Shown piece by piece: positions 18,206 to 26,060 of a stretch of DNA of 41,469 nucleotides (position 1 is the stretch's first letter; each line of letters begins with the position of its first letter). The notes under the pieces are model-generated. The model worked only from the letters and a program-made list of their open reading frames with translations, was not told the origin of the DNA and did no database searches. Source of the stretch: an uncultured Collinsella sp. (lineage in GTDB: Bacteria; Actinomycetota; Coriobacteriia; Coriobacteriales; Coriobacteriaceae). Position numbers and translations under genes: made by a program. The stretch lies in the NCBI GenBank assembly GCA_902465105.1, contig CABQLM010000010.1, forward strand, positions 1 to 41,469, in the 5' to 3' direction.

Positions 18206-19804
18206 ATGGATCAAAAGGCTTCCGCAAAGGTCCTCGTACTCGACTTTGGTGCGCAGTACGGTCAGCTCATTGCCCGTCGCGTCCGCGACCTCAACGTGTA
18301 TTCCGAGATTGTCCCCTGCGACATCTCGGCCGACGAGATTCGCGAGATGAACGCCTCTGCGCTCATCCTTTCCGGCGGCCCGGCTTCTGTGTATGCCGAG
18401 GACGCTCCGTCCATCGATCCTGCCATCTTTGACCTGGGCCTTCCCGTCCTGGGCTTTTGCTACGGCCATCAGATCACGGCCGTGACGCTCGGCGGCAAGG
18501 TCGGCCACTCCGAGGTGGGCGAGTACGGCCGTGCCACCATCACGCGCACGGCCGGCGCCAAGCTCTTTAACTCCACGCCTATGGAGCAGACCGTGTGGAT
18601 GAGCCACCGCGACGCCGTTTCCGAGGTGCCCGAGGGCTTTACCGTTACCGCCAGCACTGACGTGTGCCCGGTTGCCGCCATGGAGTGCGTCGAGCGCAAG
18701 ATTTTCACCACGCAGTTCCACCCCGAGGTCAAGCACTCCGAGTATGGTCAGCAGCTGCTGAGCAACTTCCTGTTTGAGATCTGCGGCCTGGAGCCCAACT
18801 GGAGCATGGACAACCTGGTCGAGACCATGACGGCCGAGTTCCGCGAGAAGGTCGGCGACGACCGCGTGATTCTTGCCCTGTCCGGTGGCGTCGACTCTTC
18901 CGTCGTGGCTGCGCTGGGCGCTCGCGCCGTGGGCAAGCAGATGACCTGCGTGTTCATCAACCACGGTCTGCTGCGCAAGGGCGAGCCCGAGCAGGTGGAG
19001 GAGGTCTTCACCAAGCAGTTTGACGTCGACTTTATCCACGTTCACGCCGAGGACCGCTATGCCGAGCTTCTGGCTGGCGTGACCGAGCCCGAGGAGAAGC
19101 GCCGCATCATCGGTACGCAGTTCTGGAAAGAGTTCTTCGCCGTGGCGCAGCAGCTCGAGACCGATGGCAAGCCGGTCAAGTACCTGGCTCAGGGCACCAT
19201 CTACCCCGACATCATCGAGTCCGGCGCTCGCAAGACGGGCGGCAAGACGGCCACCATCAAGAGCCACCACAACCTGATCCCGTTCCCCGAGGGCGTGCAC
19301 TTCGACCTCATCGAGCCGCTCGATCATTTCTTTAAGGACGAGGTCCGTGCACTTGGTCTGGCACTGGGCCTGCCGGGTCACATCGTGTTCCGCCAGCCCT
19401 TCCCGGGCCCGGGTCTTGCCATCCGCATCATCGGTGCGGTCGACAAGGAGAAGCTCGAGATCCTCAAGAACGCCGACGCCATCGTGCGCGAGGAGCTGGA
19501 TGCCTACAATCAGCGTCTGTTTGAGCAGACCGGCGAGCGCAACTCCGAGCACAGCTGCTGGCAGTATTTCGCGGTTCTGCCCGACATCAAGTCCGTCGGC
19601 GTCATGGGTGACGAGCGCACTTATCAGCGCCCGATCATCCTGCGTGCCGTCGAGTCCAGCGATGCCATGACCGCCGACTGGGCCAAGCTGCCCTACGACG
19701 TGCTGGCCCGCATCTCCGGCCGCATCGTTGCCGAGGTCCCCGGCGCCAACCGCGTGTGCTACGACATCACGTCCAAGCCGCCCGCGACCATCGAGTGGGA
19801 GTAG
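18206..19804 (+). CDS. guaA: GMP synthase (glutamine-hydrolysing)
   Basis: 532 aa. Converts XMP to GMP with glutamine. Start ATG 18206 (MDQKASAKVLVLDFGAQYGQ) follows AGAGGGGG; an in-frame start at 18170 is unsupported. The class I amidotransferase half has the nucleophile in GFCYGHQIT and His/Glu in TQFHPEVKHSE. The ATP-PPase loop is LSGGVDSSV near residue 225. The protein ends ITSKPPATIEWE, the universal GuaA C-terminus, so the gene is complete. Its 3' end is a frequent integration target for mobile elements, and an integrase module begins right after it. The terminal coding bases GTGGGAGTAG include the motif repeated downstream as putative arm sites. Confidence 0.98.
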   Translation: MDQKASAKVLVLDFGAQYGQLIARRVRDLNVYSEIVPCDISADEIREMNASALILSGGPASVYAEDAPSIDPAIFDLGLPVLGFCYGHQITAVTLGGKVGHSEVGEYGRATITRTAGAKLFNSTPMEQTVWMSHRDAVSEVPEGFTVTASTDVCPVAAMECVERKIFTTQFHPEVKHSEYGQQLLSNFLFEICGLEPNWSMDNLVETMTAEFREKVGDDRVILALSGGVDSSVVAALGARAVGKQMTCVFINHGLLRKGEPEQVEEVFTKQFDVDFIHVHAEDRYAELLAGVTEPEEKRRIIGTQFWKEFFAVAQQLETDGKPVKYLAQGTIYPDIIESGARKTGGKTATIKSHHNLIPFPEGVHFDLIEPLDHFFKDEVRALGLALGLPGHIVFRQPFPGPGLAIRIIGAVDKEKLEILKNADAIVREELDAYNQRLFEQTGERNSEHSCWQYFAVLPDIKSVGVMGDERTYQRPIILRAVESSDAMTADWAKLPYDVLARISGRIVAEVPGANRVCYDITSKPPATIEWE

Positions 19805-19918
19805 GCTGATAGGGTTCTGACCTGCATTTTTGAGTGCCGCACTGTGCCGCTGAGTTTCGTTTCGTACGAGAGTCATGGCAAAGCCGCCAGCGATGTTGGT
19901 GAGTAAATGCGATAACCG

Positions 19919-19956
19919 AGCCTCCGTTCCCGCGTTGGGACGGAGGCTTTTTCTTT
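19919..19956 (+). terminator. Terminator downstream of guaA
   Basis: AGCCTCCGT...ACGGAGGCT with an inner CCC/GGG pair (one bulged T) is followed by TTTTTCTTT. It lies 115 bases after guaA. It would block read-through into the element. Confidence 0.88.
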
Positions 19957-19961
19957 GTCGT

Positions 19962-20336
19962 TTTACTCCCTTTCACCTGCGATTTCGCAATTTACTCCCC
20001 CGTGTTTCAAGACGGCAAGGCACGGTGCGGCATTCGGAGGAACGGGAGTAAGGATTCATCCCAAGTGAGTAGACGCGCGATTTTTGTCCCCGAGAACGAA
20101 TCGGGGCCGTTTCGGGGCCTGTGAAACTCAAATCGAACTCAATGGGCTTTTCGGCGGTCTTCTCACAGCGTTTTCCCAGGTGGTTAATGGGGAGTAAAGA
20201 ATCTCGCCGCCTCAATGAAAACGGGAGTAACCAGGGGAAATGCCGCGGCGTACTGCCGCGTGCCGCCGTGTAAGCCACCGCGTCATTTACTCCCCAGGTG
20301 CGCCGGAAATGCCTTGGCATGCAATGGGGAGTAAAA
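19962..20336. repeat. Seven GGGAGTAA sites in both orientations: putative recombinase/excisionase arm sites
   Basis: Inverted copies are TTTACTCCC at 19962-19970, 19991-20000 and 20286-20295. Direct copies are at 20044-20051, 20189-20198, 20223-20230 and 20326-20335 (GGGGAGTAAA). An eighth, GGGAGTAG, is the end of guaA at 19797-19804. Mixed orientation and irregular spacing fit arm-type sites of a tyrosine recombinase attachment region rather than plasmid iterons. No gene is visible in 19957-20422. Confidence 0.6.
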
Positions 20337-20422
20337 ACTCAGCAGACGCAGGAGCGGGCGGCGCTCGCCGCCTGGTCCACCGTCCTGATTCGGTTGCGTT
20401 GATCGCGAAATGCGGAGAGCCG

Positions 20423-20836
20423 CTACAGCGAGGCTTTCCAGTCCTCGTATTCGTCGGCGTCGATCTTGCCGTTTTCGAGCTGCGCGCGCTTCTCTGCCCA
20501 CAGTTCGATCGCCATCGCGGCTTTGGGCGCGTGCGGCGCCTTGGGGTTCAGGGAGAGGCCCGTGCCGTCGGCTGCGGGCACGATGCCGAAGGAGTCCTCG
20601 AGCCGCACGAGCAGCGACATGAGGTCGCCCGCGGTCTCGACGCCGTAATCCTTGAGGGCGTTGACGGACACGCCGAGCGCCGCGGAGATGGACTCGAGCA
20701 GCTCGGGCTTCACGGCGCGGATGCCGCTCTCGTAGTGGCGCACGGCCCCCTCGGTCAGGCCGACCGCCTCGGCGAGCTGCGCCTGCGTCATGCCGCGCGA
20801 CTTGCGGTACCGCCTTATGTTCTCGCCTACGGACAT
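20423..20836 (-). CDS. XRE-family repressor of the mobile element
   Basis: 137 aa from ATG 20836 (MSVGENIRRYRKSRGMTQ), supported by AGGAGGAGG directly upstream; the longer frame to 20896 has no ribosome site. The N-terminal HTH (residues about 5-60) has the canonical MTQAQLAEAVGLTEGAVRHYESG. The C-terminal half, ending in DADEYEDWKASL, is helical and probably dimerises or takes an effector. It is divergent from the excisionase-integrase genes across a region with three GTAC-N6-GTAC sites. This is the position of an ICE immunity-type repressor that shuts off excision and transfer. How it is inactivated (protease, SOS, pheromone) is not visible. Confidence 0.87.
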   Translation of the reverse strand: MSVGENIRRYRKSRGMTQAQLAEAVGLTEGAVRHYESGIRAVKPELLESISAALGVSVNALKDYGVETAGDLMSLLVRLEDSFGIVPAADGTGLSLNPKAPHAPKAAMAIELWAEKRAQLENGKIDADEYEDWKASL

Positions 20837-20877
20837 GAGCCCTCCTCCTGGAATTACGTACCAGCACATCTTATCAG

Positions 20878-20958
20878 CGTACGCAAATGTACGCAATTCT
20901 ATTGACAGTACAGATATGTACGTTTACTCTGAATCTGTGAACCGTACGTATCCGTACG
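20878..20958. promoter_or_regulatory. xis-int promoter with three CGTAC-N6-GTACG operators
   Basis: Sites are at 20878-20893 (CGTACGCAAATGTACG), 20907-20922 (AGTACAGATATGTACG) and 20943-20958 (CGTACGTATCCGTACG). Between and over them lies TTGACA (20902-20907), a 17-bp spacer and TACTCT (20925-20930), a reasonable promoter reading toward the excisionase. Operator overlap with -35 and the start region fits repression by the divergent XRE protein. A fourth, near-identical site precedes parA. Confidence 0.72.
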
Positions 20959-20976
20959 CCATTGATTGGAGGAGCC

Positions 20977-21180
20977 ATGGACGAGAAGGTGGCGAAGACG
21001 CCGAGGCCGCACATGCTGGACGCCGACGAGGTCGCGGAGCTGCTGAGGATCAAGAAAGGCAGCGCCTACGAGGTGATCAGGAAGATAAACGCCGAGCAGG
21101 AGGCGCGCGGGCGCGTGGTGATCCGCGGGCGCGTCCGGAGCGACGTCTTCGACGCCCTGTACTTCCCGGAGGTGGACTGA
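20977..21180 (+). CDS. Excisionase-like small HTH protein
   Basis: 67 aa from ATG 20977 (MDEKVAKTPRPHMLDADEV) after GGAGGA. The core LDADEVAELLRIKKGSAYEV is the winged-helix motif of the MerR/AlpA/Xis-type excisionases, and the basic RGRVVIRGRVRSDVF follows as the wing. It ends one base before the integrase start, so the two are translationally linked. By position it is the recombination directionality factor that promotes excision. It could also act as a transcription regulator. Confidence 0.82.
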   Translation: MDEKVAKTPRPHMLDADEVAELLRIKKGSAYEVIRKINAEQEARGRVVIRGRVRSDVFDALYFPEVD

Positions 21181-21181
21181 C

Positions 21182-22252
21182 ATGCCGGTGTACAAGGACG
21201 ACAGCAACGGCACGTTCTACGTGCAGTGCTACTACCGCGACGCCCGCGGCTCGAAGCGCCACAAGACGAAGCGCGGCTTCTCCTCCGAGGTGGAGGCCGC
21301 AGTGTGGGAGAGCCAGTTCAAGAGCCTTAACGGCGGGGCCATGGACATGACGTTCTCCGAGTTCGTCGAGGTGTACGCCTCAGAGGTGAAGCCGCGCATA
21401 CGCGAGCACACGTGGATCACCAAGGAGTACATCATCAACGACAAGCTGGTGCCGTTCTTCGGGGACATGCGCATGTGCGACGTGAGGCCGATCGACGTCA
21501 TCAGGTGGCAAAACGAGCTCACCGAGCACCGGGACGCCGACGGGAAGCCCTGGGCGCCGACGTACCTGCGCACGGTGAACAACCAACTGAACGCCATCTT
21601 CAACCACGCAGAGCGCTACTACGGCCTCACCGACAACCCGGTGCGCAGGGTCGACAAGATAGGCTCGAAGAAGGGCGGCGAGATGCAGTTCTGGACCAAG
21701 GACGAGTACCTGAGGTTCAGCGAGGCAGTCATGGACAAGCCGCTGTCGTTCCACGCCTTCGAGCTGCTCTACTGGACGGGCATCCGCTGCGGCGAGCTCC
21801 TGGCGCTCACTCCGTCCGACTTCATGCTGGAGAGCTCGCGGCTGCGCATCAACAAGTCGTACCAGAGCCTCCACGGCGTGGACACCGTTACCGACCCCAA
21901 GACGCCCAAGTCGGTGCGCACGATCGTCATGCCCGCCTTCCTGCGCGACGAGATGGCGGAATTCATAGAGCTCCGCGACGACGTCGCCCCCGACGAGCGC
22001 CTGTTCGCCGTGACCAAGCACTTCCTGGCCCACGAGATGGAGCGCGGGTGCAAGGCGTCGGGCGTGAAGCGCATCCGAATACACGACATACGCCACAGCC
22101 ACGTGAGCCTGCTGATCGAGATGGGCTTCTCCGCGCTGGCCATCGCCGAGCGCATGGGCCACGAGGCGGTTGACATCACCTACCGATACGCGCACCTGTT
22201 CCCCACGAAGCAGGACGAGATGGCCGCCGCGCTCGACGGAGCGAGGGGGTAA
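21182..22252 (+). CDS. int: Tyrosine recombinase / integrase
   Basis: 356 aa, phage-integrase family of the ICE type. The N-terminus (VQCYYRDARGSKRHKTKRGF) is an AP2-like arm-binding domain, residues 50-150 a core-binding SAM-like domain, and the catalytic domain starts near 170. Catalytic residues visible are R202 (TGIRCGELL), H301 and R304 (HDIRHSH), H327 (GHEAVD) and Y336 (YRYAHLF). All are present, so it should be active. It would catalyse insertion into and excision from guaA using the nearby arm sites. It reads away from guaA, after the excisionase. Confidence 0.95.
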   Translation: MPVYKDDSNGTFYVQCYYRDARGSKRHKTKRGFSSEVEAAVWESQFKSLNGGAMDMTFSEFVEVYASEVKPRIREHTWITKEYIINDKLVPFFGDMRMCDVRPIDVIRWQNELTEHRDADGKPWAPTYLRTVNNQLNAIFNHAERYYGLTDNPVRRVDKIGSKKGGEMQFWTKDEYLRFSEAVMDKPLSFHAFELLYWTGIRCGELLALTPSDFMLESSRLRINKSYQSLHGVDTVTDPKTPKSVRTIVMPAFLRDEMAEFIELRDDVAPDERLFAVTKHFLAHEMERGCKASGVKRIRIHDIRHSHVSLLIEMGFSALAIAERMGHEAVDITYRYAHLFPTKQDEMAAALDGARG

Positions 22253-22257
22253 GAAGG

Positions 22258-22683
22258 ATGCCGTGCGAGAACAGCGCCCGCAAGCGCAGCAAGACGATGG
22301 CGTTCCGCTGCACGCCCGAGGAGCACAAGCTCATATGCGAGATGGCAGCTTGGAGCGGTATGAGCAGGCAGGACTACATCATCGCCAAGCTCACCGATAC
22401 CCAGGTCGAGATGAGGCCCTCCGTGAGCGTTCAGAAGGCGCTGAGGGGCTCGATGGCGGAGTTGGCCAAGGAAGTACGGCTGGCGGTCTCCTACGGCGAG
22501 CTGAGCGATTCCCTGCAGCAGAGAGTCGAGCTCGTGATGAGGTTCTTCCTGGCACTCGGCGAGGGGGTTGACGATTCAGCGCCTGAACAGTTGCAGCGGG
22601 TCGCACCCCTGGAAGAGCCAGCGACAGCCGTAATGGATGCAGAATCCAACACCGCAAGCATCTTCGGAATGGGACGCGGTTAA
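22258..22683 (+). CDS. Ribbon-helix-helix protein, MobC/relaxosome-like
   Basis: 141 aa. It starts 5 bases after the integrase. The basic N-terminus RKRSKTMAFRCTPEEHKLI is followed by AAWSGMSRQDYIIAKL, the sheet-helix-helix layout of plasmid MobC/RHH proteins in which the beta strand inserts in the major groove. The remaining 90 residues are helical and acidic. It may be part of the relaxosome or regulate the int operon. A second MobC-like gene with the same start layout lies at 26061, so the element has two such proteins. Confidence 0.72.
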   Translation: MPCENSARKRSKTMAFRCTPEEHKLICEMAAWSGMSRQDYIIAKLTDTQVEMRPSVSVQKALRGSMAELAKEVRLAVSYGELSDSLQQRVELVMRFFLALGEGVDDSAPEQLQRVAPLEEPATAVMDAESNTASIFGMGRG

Positions 22684-22766
22684 CACTCGTCTAAACGTAG
22701 ACCTAGGGCTGCGATTCTTTAGTGCGATGATCGCAAAGCAAATAGTTAATCTTCCGGGAAAGGAAG

Positions 22767-23018
22767 TTAAGCGGTTCGCTCCTCGGCGTAGAGGATCTCG
22801 TTCTGCGCCTCCAGGATGCGCGCGGCGTCGCCGATGCGCTCGGCGCACCTCTCGCTTATCGACCTCAGGGCCAGGATTCCCTCGACGTCGAGCGGGTCCA
22901 GCTGGTCGGCGTGTGCCAGGGACTCGAGCAACTGGTCCAGGCCCCTCGCCAGCCTCCCGGCATCGCACACGGCATCAATCAGCTCCATGCGCTCCAACTT
23001 CTCTTCGTAACCCAACAT
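22767..23018 (-). CDS. Small helical protein, unknown function
   Basis: 83 aa from ATG 23018 (MLGYEEKLERMELIDA) after AAGGAG; the open frame upstream to 23462 has unusual, non-coding-like composition. The product is wholly helical, with heptad-like spacing of Leu (LARGLDQLLESLAHADQL, then LDVEGILALRSISERCAER). It is the only gene on this strand in the mobilisation half. No recognised family. It may be an accessory or regulatory factor. Confidence 0.7.
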   Translation of the reverse strand: MLGYEEKLERMELIDAVCDAGRLARGLDQLLESLAHADQLDPLDVEGILALRSISERCAERIGDAARILEAQNEILYAEERTA

Positions 23019-23566
23019 CAGCTCGACTCCTTCTCTCAACGGACGTGTCGCGCAGCACCGTAGCCGTTCCATGTGGAGAGCCATCTCGCCGCCAGCGATC
23101 TCGTGCGCATATCGTCCGCAAGCGGCGCGGGAAAGCCGTCCGTCCCGATTCATGCTGCGGCACTTCAACCTGAGGTTACGCCGCCGTCCCCGCCACGACG
23201 TCGTCGTCAATCCCCGCAGGAGCCCAGCAACCGCCGACGGGCCGCATCCCACGCCCGGAGGGTCTCGGCGCCCACGCCGGATTCCATGCCGCACGCCTGC
23301 GCCCCTTTGATCCGAATACCCGCCCTGGCGCTCCTTGGACGCGCAGGGTCGCACGCCGGCGGGCGGCCAGCAAGGGTCGCGACACTTTTTCGGGTTCTTC
23401 GCCCCATGCGCTCCGCGCGCGAACAACGCGAAAAACTGCCGTCGGGAGATTTCTATATCCACGCCCGACTTCGCTTCCTCCCTTGCAGGCGCGCCCGCGC
23501 TGCATGCGACTCACGCGACGCAAGGCACGCCACAGGGGCGGGCCTTAAGAGTCTAAGGAGCAAGAC
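23019..23566. other. Gene-poor 548-bp stretch in the mobilisation region
   Basis: I see no convincing gene: all frames give arginine-, proline- or alanine-rich shadows. The stretch contains TTTTTCG (about 23383) facing CGAAAAA about 45 bases downstream, an inverted repeat that could be a protein-binding site. It could hold the promoter of the small minus-strand gene and a non-coding RNA or transfer site. Confidence 0.4.
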
Positions 23567-23938
23567 ATGAACGACATGAAGGAAAAGGCGATGGGCGCGG
23601 TCAAGGCCTTCCTCGAGCGCAAGGGCTACGAGATCGTCGACGAGGCCTGGCAGGGGCCCGAGGGCATCGGCGGGATCGACCTCGTGGCGGTGGACGAGGA
23701 CGGGACCCTGGTGTTCGTCGACGCCACGGTCCGCATCGGGACGGACGGATTCCCCGAGGCCCACAGGGCGCGCGGGCTGCGCGAGGCGCTGGCGGCGACG
23801 TGGCTCTCCGGCAACGGCGACGACTACGCCGACACCCCGGTCCGCTTCGACGAGGTGGCGATGATGGTCGTCAAGGAGAACCGAGCGCTCCTGCGCCACC
23901 ACGTCAACTGCTTCGGCGAGATGGAGCCGCTCTCCTAG
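23567..23938 (+). CDS. YraN/UPF0102-like protein with altered catalytic residues
   Basis: 123 aa, length and layout of the YraN family, a PD-(D/E)XK restriction-endonuclease fold. MKAFLERKGYEIVDEAW is the N-terminal helix. The family's G-E-I-D-L-(I/V)-A appears as GGIDLVAVDEDG, with Glu changed to Gly. The expected VFVEVK(Y/T)R appears as VFVDATVRI, which loses the key lysine. RGLREALAATWL is the C-terminal helix. It therefore looks like a non-catalytic DNA-binding member or one with a changed active site. AAGGAG precedes the ATG. It is closed by a terminator and lies upstream of parA. Confidence 0.75.
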   Translation: MNDMKEKAMGAVKAFLERKGYEIVDEAWQGPEGIGGIDLVAVDEDGTLVFVDATVRIGTDGFPEAHRARGLREALAATWLSGNGDDYADTPVRFDEVAMMVVKENRALLRHHVNCFGEMEPLS

Positions 23939-23945
23939 GCGGCGC

Positions 23946-23977
23946 GCCCGGTCCCGGGCTCCCGGGGCCGGGCTTTT
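23946..23977 (+). terminator. Rho-independent terminator after the YraN-like gene
   Basis: GCCCGGTCCCGGG and CCCGGGGCCGGGC form a near-perfect 13-bp stem with a two-base turn, followed by TTTT. The T-run is short but the stem is very GC-rich. Confidence 0.75.
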
Positions 23978-24005
23978 CCCGAATCCGGCCCCTGTACCAC
24001 GAAAG

Positions 24006-24021
24006 CGTACATATCCGTACG
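24006..24021. promoter_or_regulatory. CGTAC-N6-GTACG operator upstream of parA
   Basis: CGTACATATCCGTACG differs at one base from the site at 20943-20958 in front of the excisionase. It is nested in a wider CGAAA...TTTCG inverted repeat. A related TCCGTACGG occurs at 24052-24060. It is about 120 bases before the parA start and probably overlaps the promoter of the par-mob transcript. Confidence 0.68.
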
Positions 24022-24142
24022 TTTTCGTGGTACACTCCGCTTGTCGGACAAATCCGTACGGTTTTGTCCCGACGCTCCGAGACTCGGGGCGCGCCGGACC
24101 TGATGCGGCGAGGCGCGCCCCACACTAGAGAGGACGCGACCC

Positions 24143-24907
24143 ATGCGCACGATAGCCATTTCCAACTACAAGGGCGGCGTCGGCAAGACGACGACCGCCG
24201 TGAACCTGGCGGCGATCTTCGCCGCCCGGGGCCTTCGGACCCTGCTCGTCGATCTCGACCCGCAGGCGTCTGCCACGGACTTCTTCGGCCTCTACGACCG
24301 GGCGGCCTCCGAGCGCCGCACCTCGGTCGAGCTGCTCTACGGCGGCGCCCCCGTGGAGGAGGTCGCCTACGCCGCCGGGGAGGGCCTCGACGTGGTGGCC
24401 TCGACCATCGACCTCGTCGACCAGAACGAGATGCTCCTGCGCGAGCAGCGACTCAAGTTCGCCCTCGACGACGCCTCGGGCTCCTACGACGTTTGCCTCA
24501 TCGACTGCAGCCCCGTGATGCGCAGGCTCGCCTTCAACGCCTACCTCGCCGCGGCGGAGGGCGGCATGGTCGTCATCCCCGTCAAGCTCGACTCCACCGT
24601 GATGCGCGGCACGGCGCTCACCGTGGAGGCGACGCGCTCCATCGCGGACGCCCTGCGCATGCCCACGCCCAGATGGAAGATACTGCGCACCTGCGTGCCC
24701 GGCCGCATGACCAACGCCGAGGCCACGGGCGCGGCCGTGCTCGACGGCTTCTTCCCTGGCGAGCAGTTCGAGACGGTCATCCACGCGAGCAGCAAGGTCT
24801 GCGAGGGCAGCTGGCAGTGGAAGCCGGTGGCCGCCTTCGAGCCGGGGAGCCGCCCCGCGCGCGACTACGAGGCGCTCGCAGACGAGGTGTCCCGTGAGCT
24901 CGCCTAG
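24143..24907 (+). CDS. parA: ParA family partition ATPase
   Basis: 254 aa. It has the deviant Walker A KGGVGKTTTAVNLA at about residue 10, switch-region DLDPQASATDFFG, and the Walker B-like CLIDCSP near 115. It has no N-terminal HTH, which makes it a type Ib or Soj-like protein. It should stabilise the excised or replicating form with the ParB that follows and overlaps it by 14 bases. GAGAGGAC precedes the ATG. Its transcript starts in the region with the shared GTAC-N6-GTAC operator, so maintenance is probably induced together with excision. Confidence 0.93.
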   Translation: MRTIAISNYKGGVGKTTTAVNLAAIFAARGLRTLLVDLDPQASATDFFGLYDRAASERRTSVELLYGGAPVEEVAYAAGEGLDVVASTIDLVDQNEMLLREQRLKFALDDASGSYDVCLIDCSPVMRRLAFNAYLAAAEGGMVVIPVKLDSTVMRGTALTVEATRSIADALRMPTPRWKILRTCVPGRMTNAEATGAAVLDGFFPGEQFETVIHASSKVCEGSWQWKPVAAFEPGSRPARDYEALADEVSRELA

Positions 24908-25850
24908 CCAGGTGGCCGCGGGCTTCACTATCACGGGGCTCCTCGACGGCGCGTCGCGCACCCGCGGGCGCTACCCGGTGTCCGAAATCGCGGTGGCCGA
25001 CATCGCCGACCACCCGGCGAACGCCGCCTACTCCATGGACCCGGCTGGCATAGCCGAGCTCGCCGAGTCCATACGCGAGGACGGCCTCACCGACCTGCCG
25101 CTCGTGCGAAAGGTCGGCGACGGCTCGTGGCAGATGGTCTCCGGGCACCGGCGCAAGGCCGCCTACGCGCTGCTCGCCAAGGACGACCCCGCCTACGAGA
25201 AGATGCCCTGCCGCGTGATAGAGGGCATCGACGACGAGCGGGCGGTGACGCTGCTCCACGCCGCGAACTACTTCACCCGCGCCCTCACCGTGACCGAGCG
25301 CGCCGCAGCGACGGAGGCGCTCAGGGGCGACGCCGTGCGCCTGCGCTCCGAGGACCCGTCGCTTTCCGGCATGCGCGTCGACGACGTGAAGGCCGCCATC
25401 ATCGAGCGGCAGACGGGCCGCAAGGTCTCCGGCAAGACCATCGCGCGCGAGGAGAGGCTGGCCCGCCGGATCGCCGAGGACCTCTCGCCCGAGTGGGCCG
25501 CCGAGGCCGACCGCGGCAACCTCAGCGCCGAGGCGGTGCGCTCGCTCGCGGGCATGTCGAAGGAGCGCCAGGCGGAGATGCACGCCGCCATGGAGCCCTG
25601 GCGGCGCACCAAGCGGGAGCTCTCCGACTACGTGAGGAGCGAGGGCAAGACGCAGGCCGGCCCCGACGGGCGCATCGCGAAGGCCGCGAGGCTCGTCGCC
25701 GACTTCCTTGAGAGCCCGCCCGAGAGCCCGAGCGCGGCCGACCTCTCGCTGCTGCGCGAGATGGCGATCATGACCGCGCCCTACGCGGAGGCGGGCGGAG
25801 GAGCCCAGAAGGTTCGAAGAAGGGCCTCAGGTTCGAAATCCAGCAAGTAG
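24894..25850 (+). CDS. parB: ParB family partition protein
   Basis: 318 aa. The start is GTG at 24894, overlapping the parA stop; GTG at 24912 is an alternative. The ParB/Srx core has HPANAAYSMDPAGIAELAES, then LPLVRKVGDGSWQMVSGHRR with the conserved GHRR-type CTP site. An HTH-like helical region with KVSGKTIAREERLARRI follows. The tail SPPESPSAADLSLLREM is helical. It would bind a centromere site on the element; candidate palindromes lie just downstream. A related ParB nuclease role is possible but not indicated. Confidence 0.9.
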   Translation: MSSPSQVAAGFTITGLLDGASRTRGRYPVSEIAVADIADHPANAAYSMDPAGIAELAESIREDGLTDLPLVRKVGDGSWQMVSGHRRKAAYALLAKDDPAYEKMPCRVIEGIDDERAVTLLHAANYFTRALTVTERAAATEALRGDAVRLRSEDPSLSGMRVDDVKAAIIERQTGRKVSGKTIAREERLARRIAEDLSPEWAAEADRGNLSAEAVRSLAGMSKERQAEMHAAMEPWRRTKRELSDYVRSEGKTQAGPDGRIAKAARLVADFLESPPESPSAADLSLLREMAIMTAPYAEAGGGAQKVRRRASGSKSSK

Positions 25851-25891
25851 CCTATGGCGTCCGACATCGCGTCGGGCGTCCATAGCACTTG

Positions 25892-26040
25892 GGGACCGGG
25901 CGGCCTCGGACCCGTCATGCCGCGGGCCGTTGGGGAGCCCGCTTACGCGAGGCCCGGTCCCAGAGGCGGCGCCCGAGCCGGGCCGCCGCCTGCGGGGGAT
26001 CCCCCGCGCCCCTAGAGAGACGCGCCCGCCGCGCGGCGGG
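25892..26040. other. Palindrome cluster upstream of mobC: candidate oriT or parS
   Basis: The 210-bp gap between parB and mobC holds three symmetric elements: an inverted repeat GGGACCGGGC(GG)CCTCG (25892-25908) against CGAGGCCCGGTCCC (25948-25961), a 16-bp perfect palindrome GCGGGGGATCCCCCGC (25992-26007), and another, CCCGCCGCGCGGCGGG (26025-26040). A ribosome site (GAGGAAAGGA) for mobC follows. Transfer origins commonly lie just upstream of mobC/relaxase genes and carry inverted repeats; ParB sites lie next to parB. Both readings are inference. Confidence 0.45.
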
Positions 26041-26060
26041 CCCGAGGAAAGGAATCCGCC

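Noticed and set aside
18158..19876. A 572-codon minus-strand open frame opposite guaA
   Set aside because: Complete shadow of guaA, with repetitive Leu/Gly/Asp composition and no ribosome site.
19962..20336. GGGAGTAA repeats as plasmid iterons
   Set aside because: Both orientations and irregular spacing argue against iterons; no replication initiator gene is adjacent.
19962..20336. CRISPR-like array
   Set aside because: Repeats are only about 8-10 bases, mixed in orientation and unevenly spaced; no cas genes.
22747..22773. Terminator after the integrase operon
   Set aside because: TTAATCTTCC/GGAAGTTAA is a short imperfect stem without a T-run in either direction.
23073..23570. Open frames in both strands of the 23019-23566 stretch
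   Set aside because: All are Arg/Pro/Ala-rich without motifs or ribosome sites; treated as gene-free.
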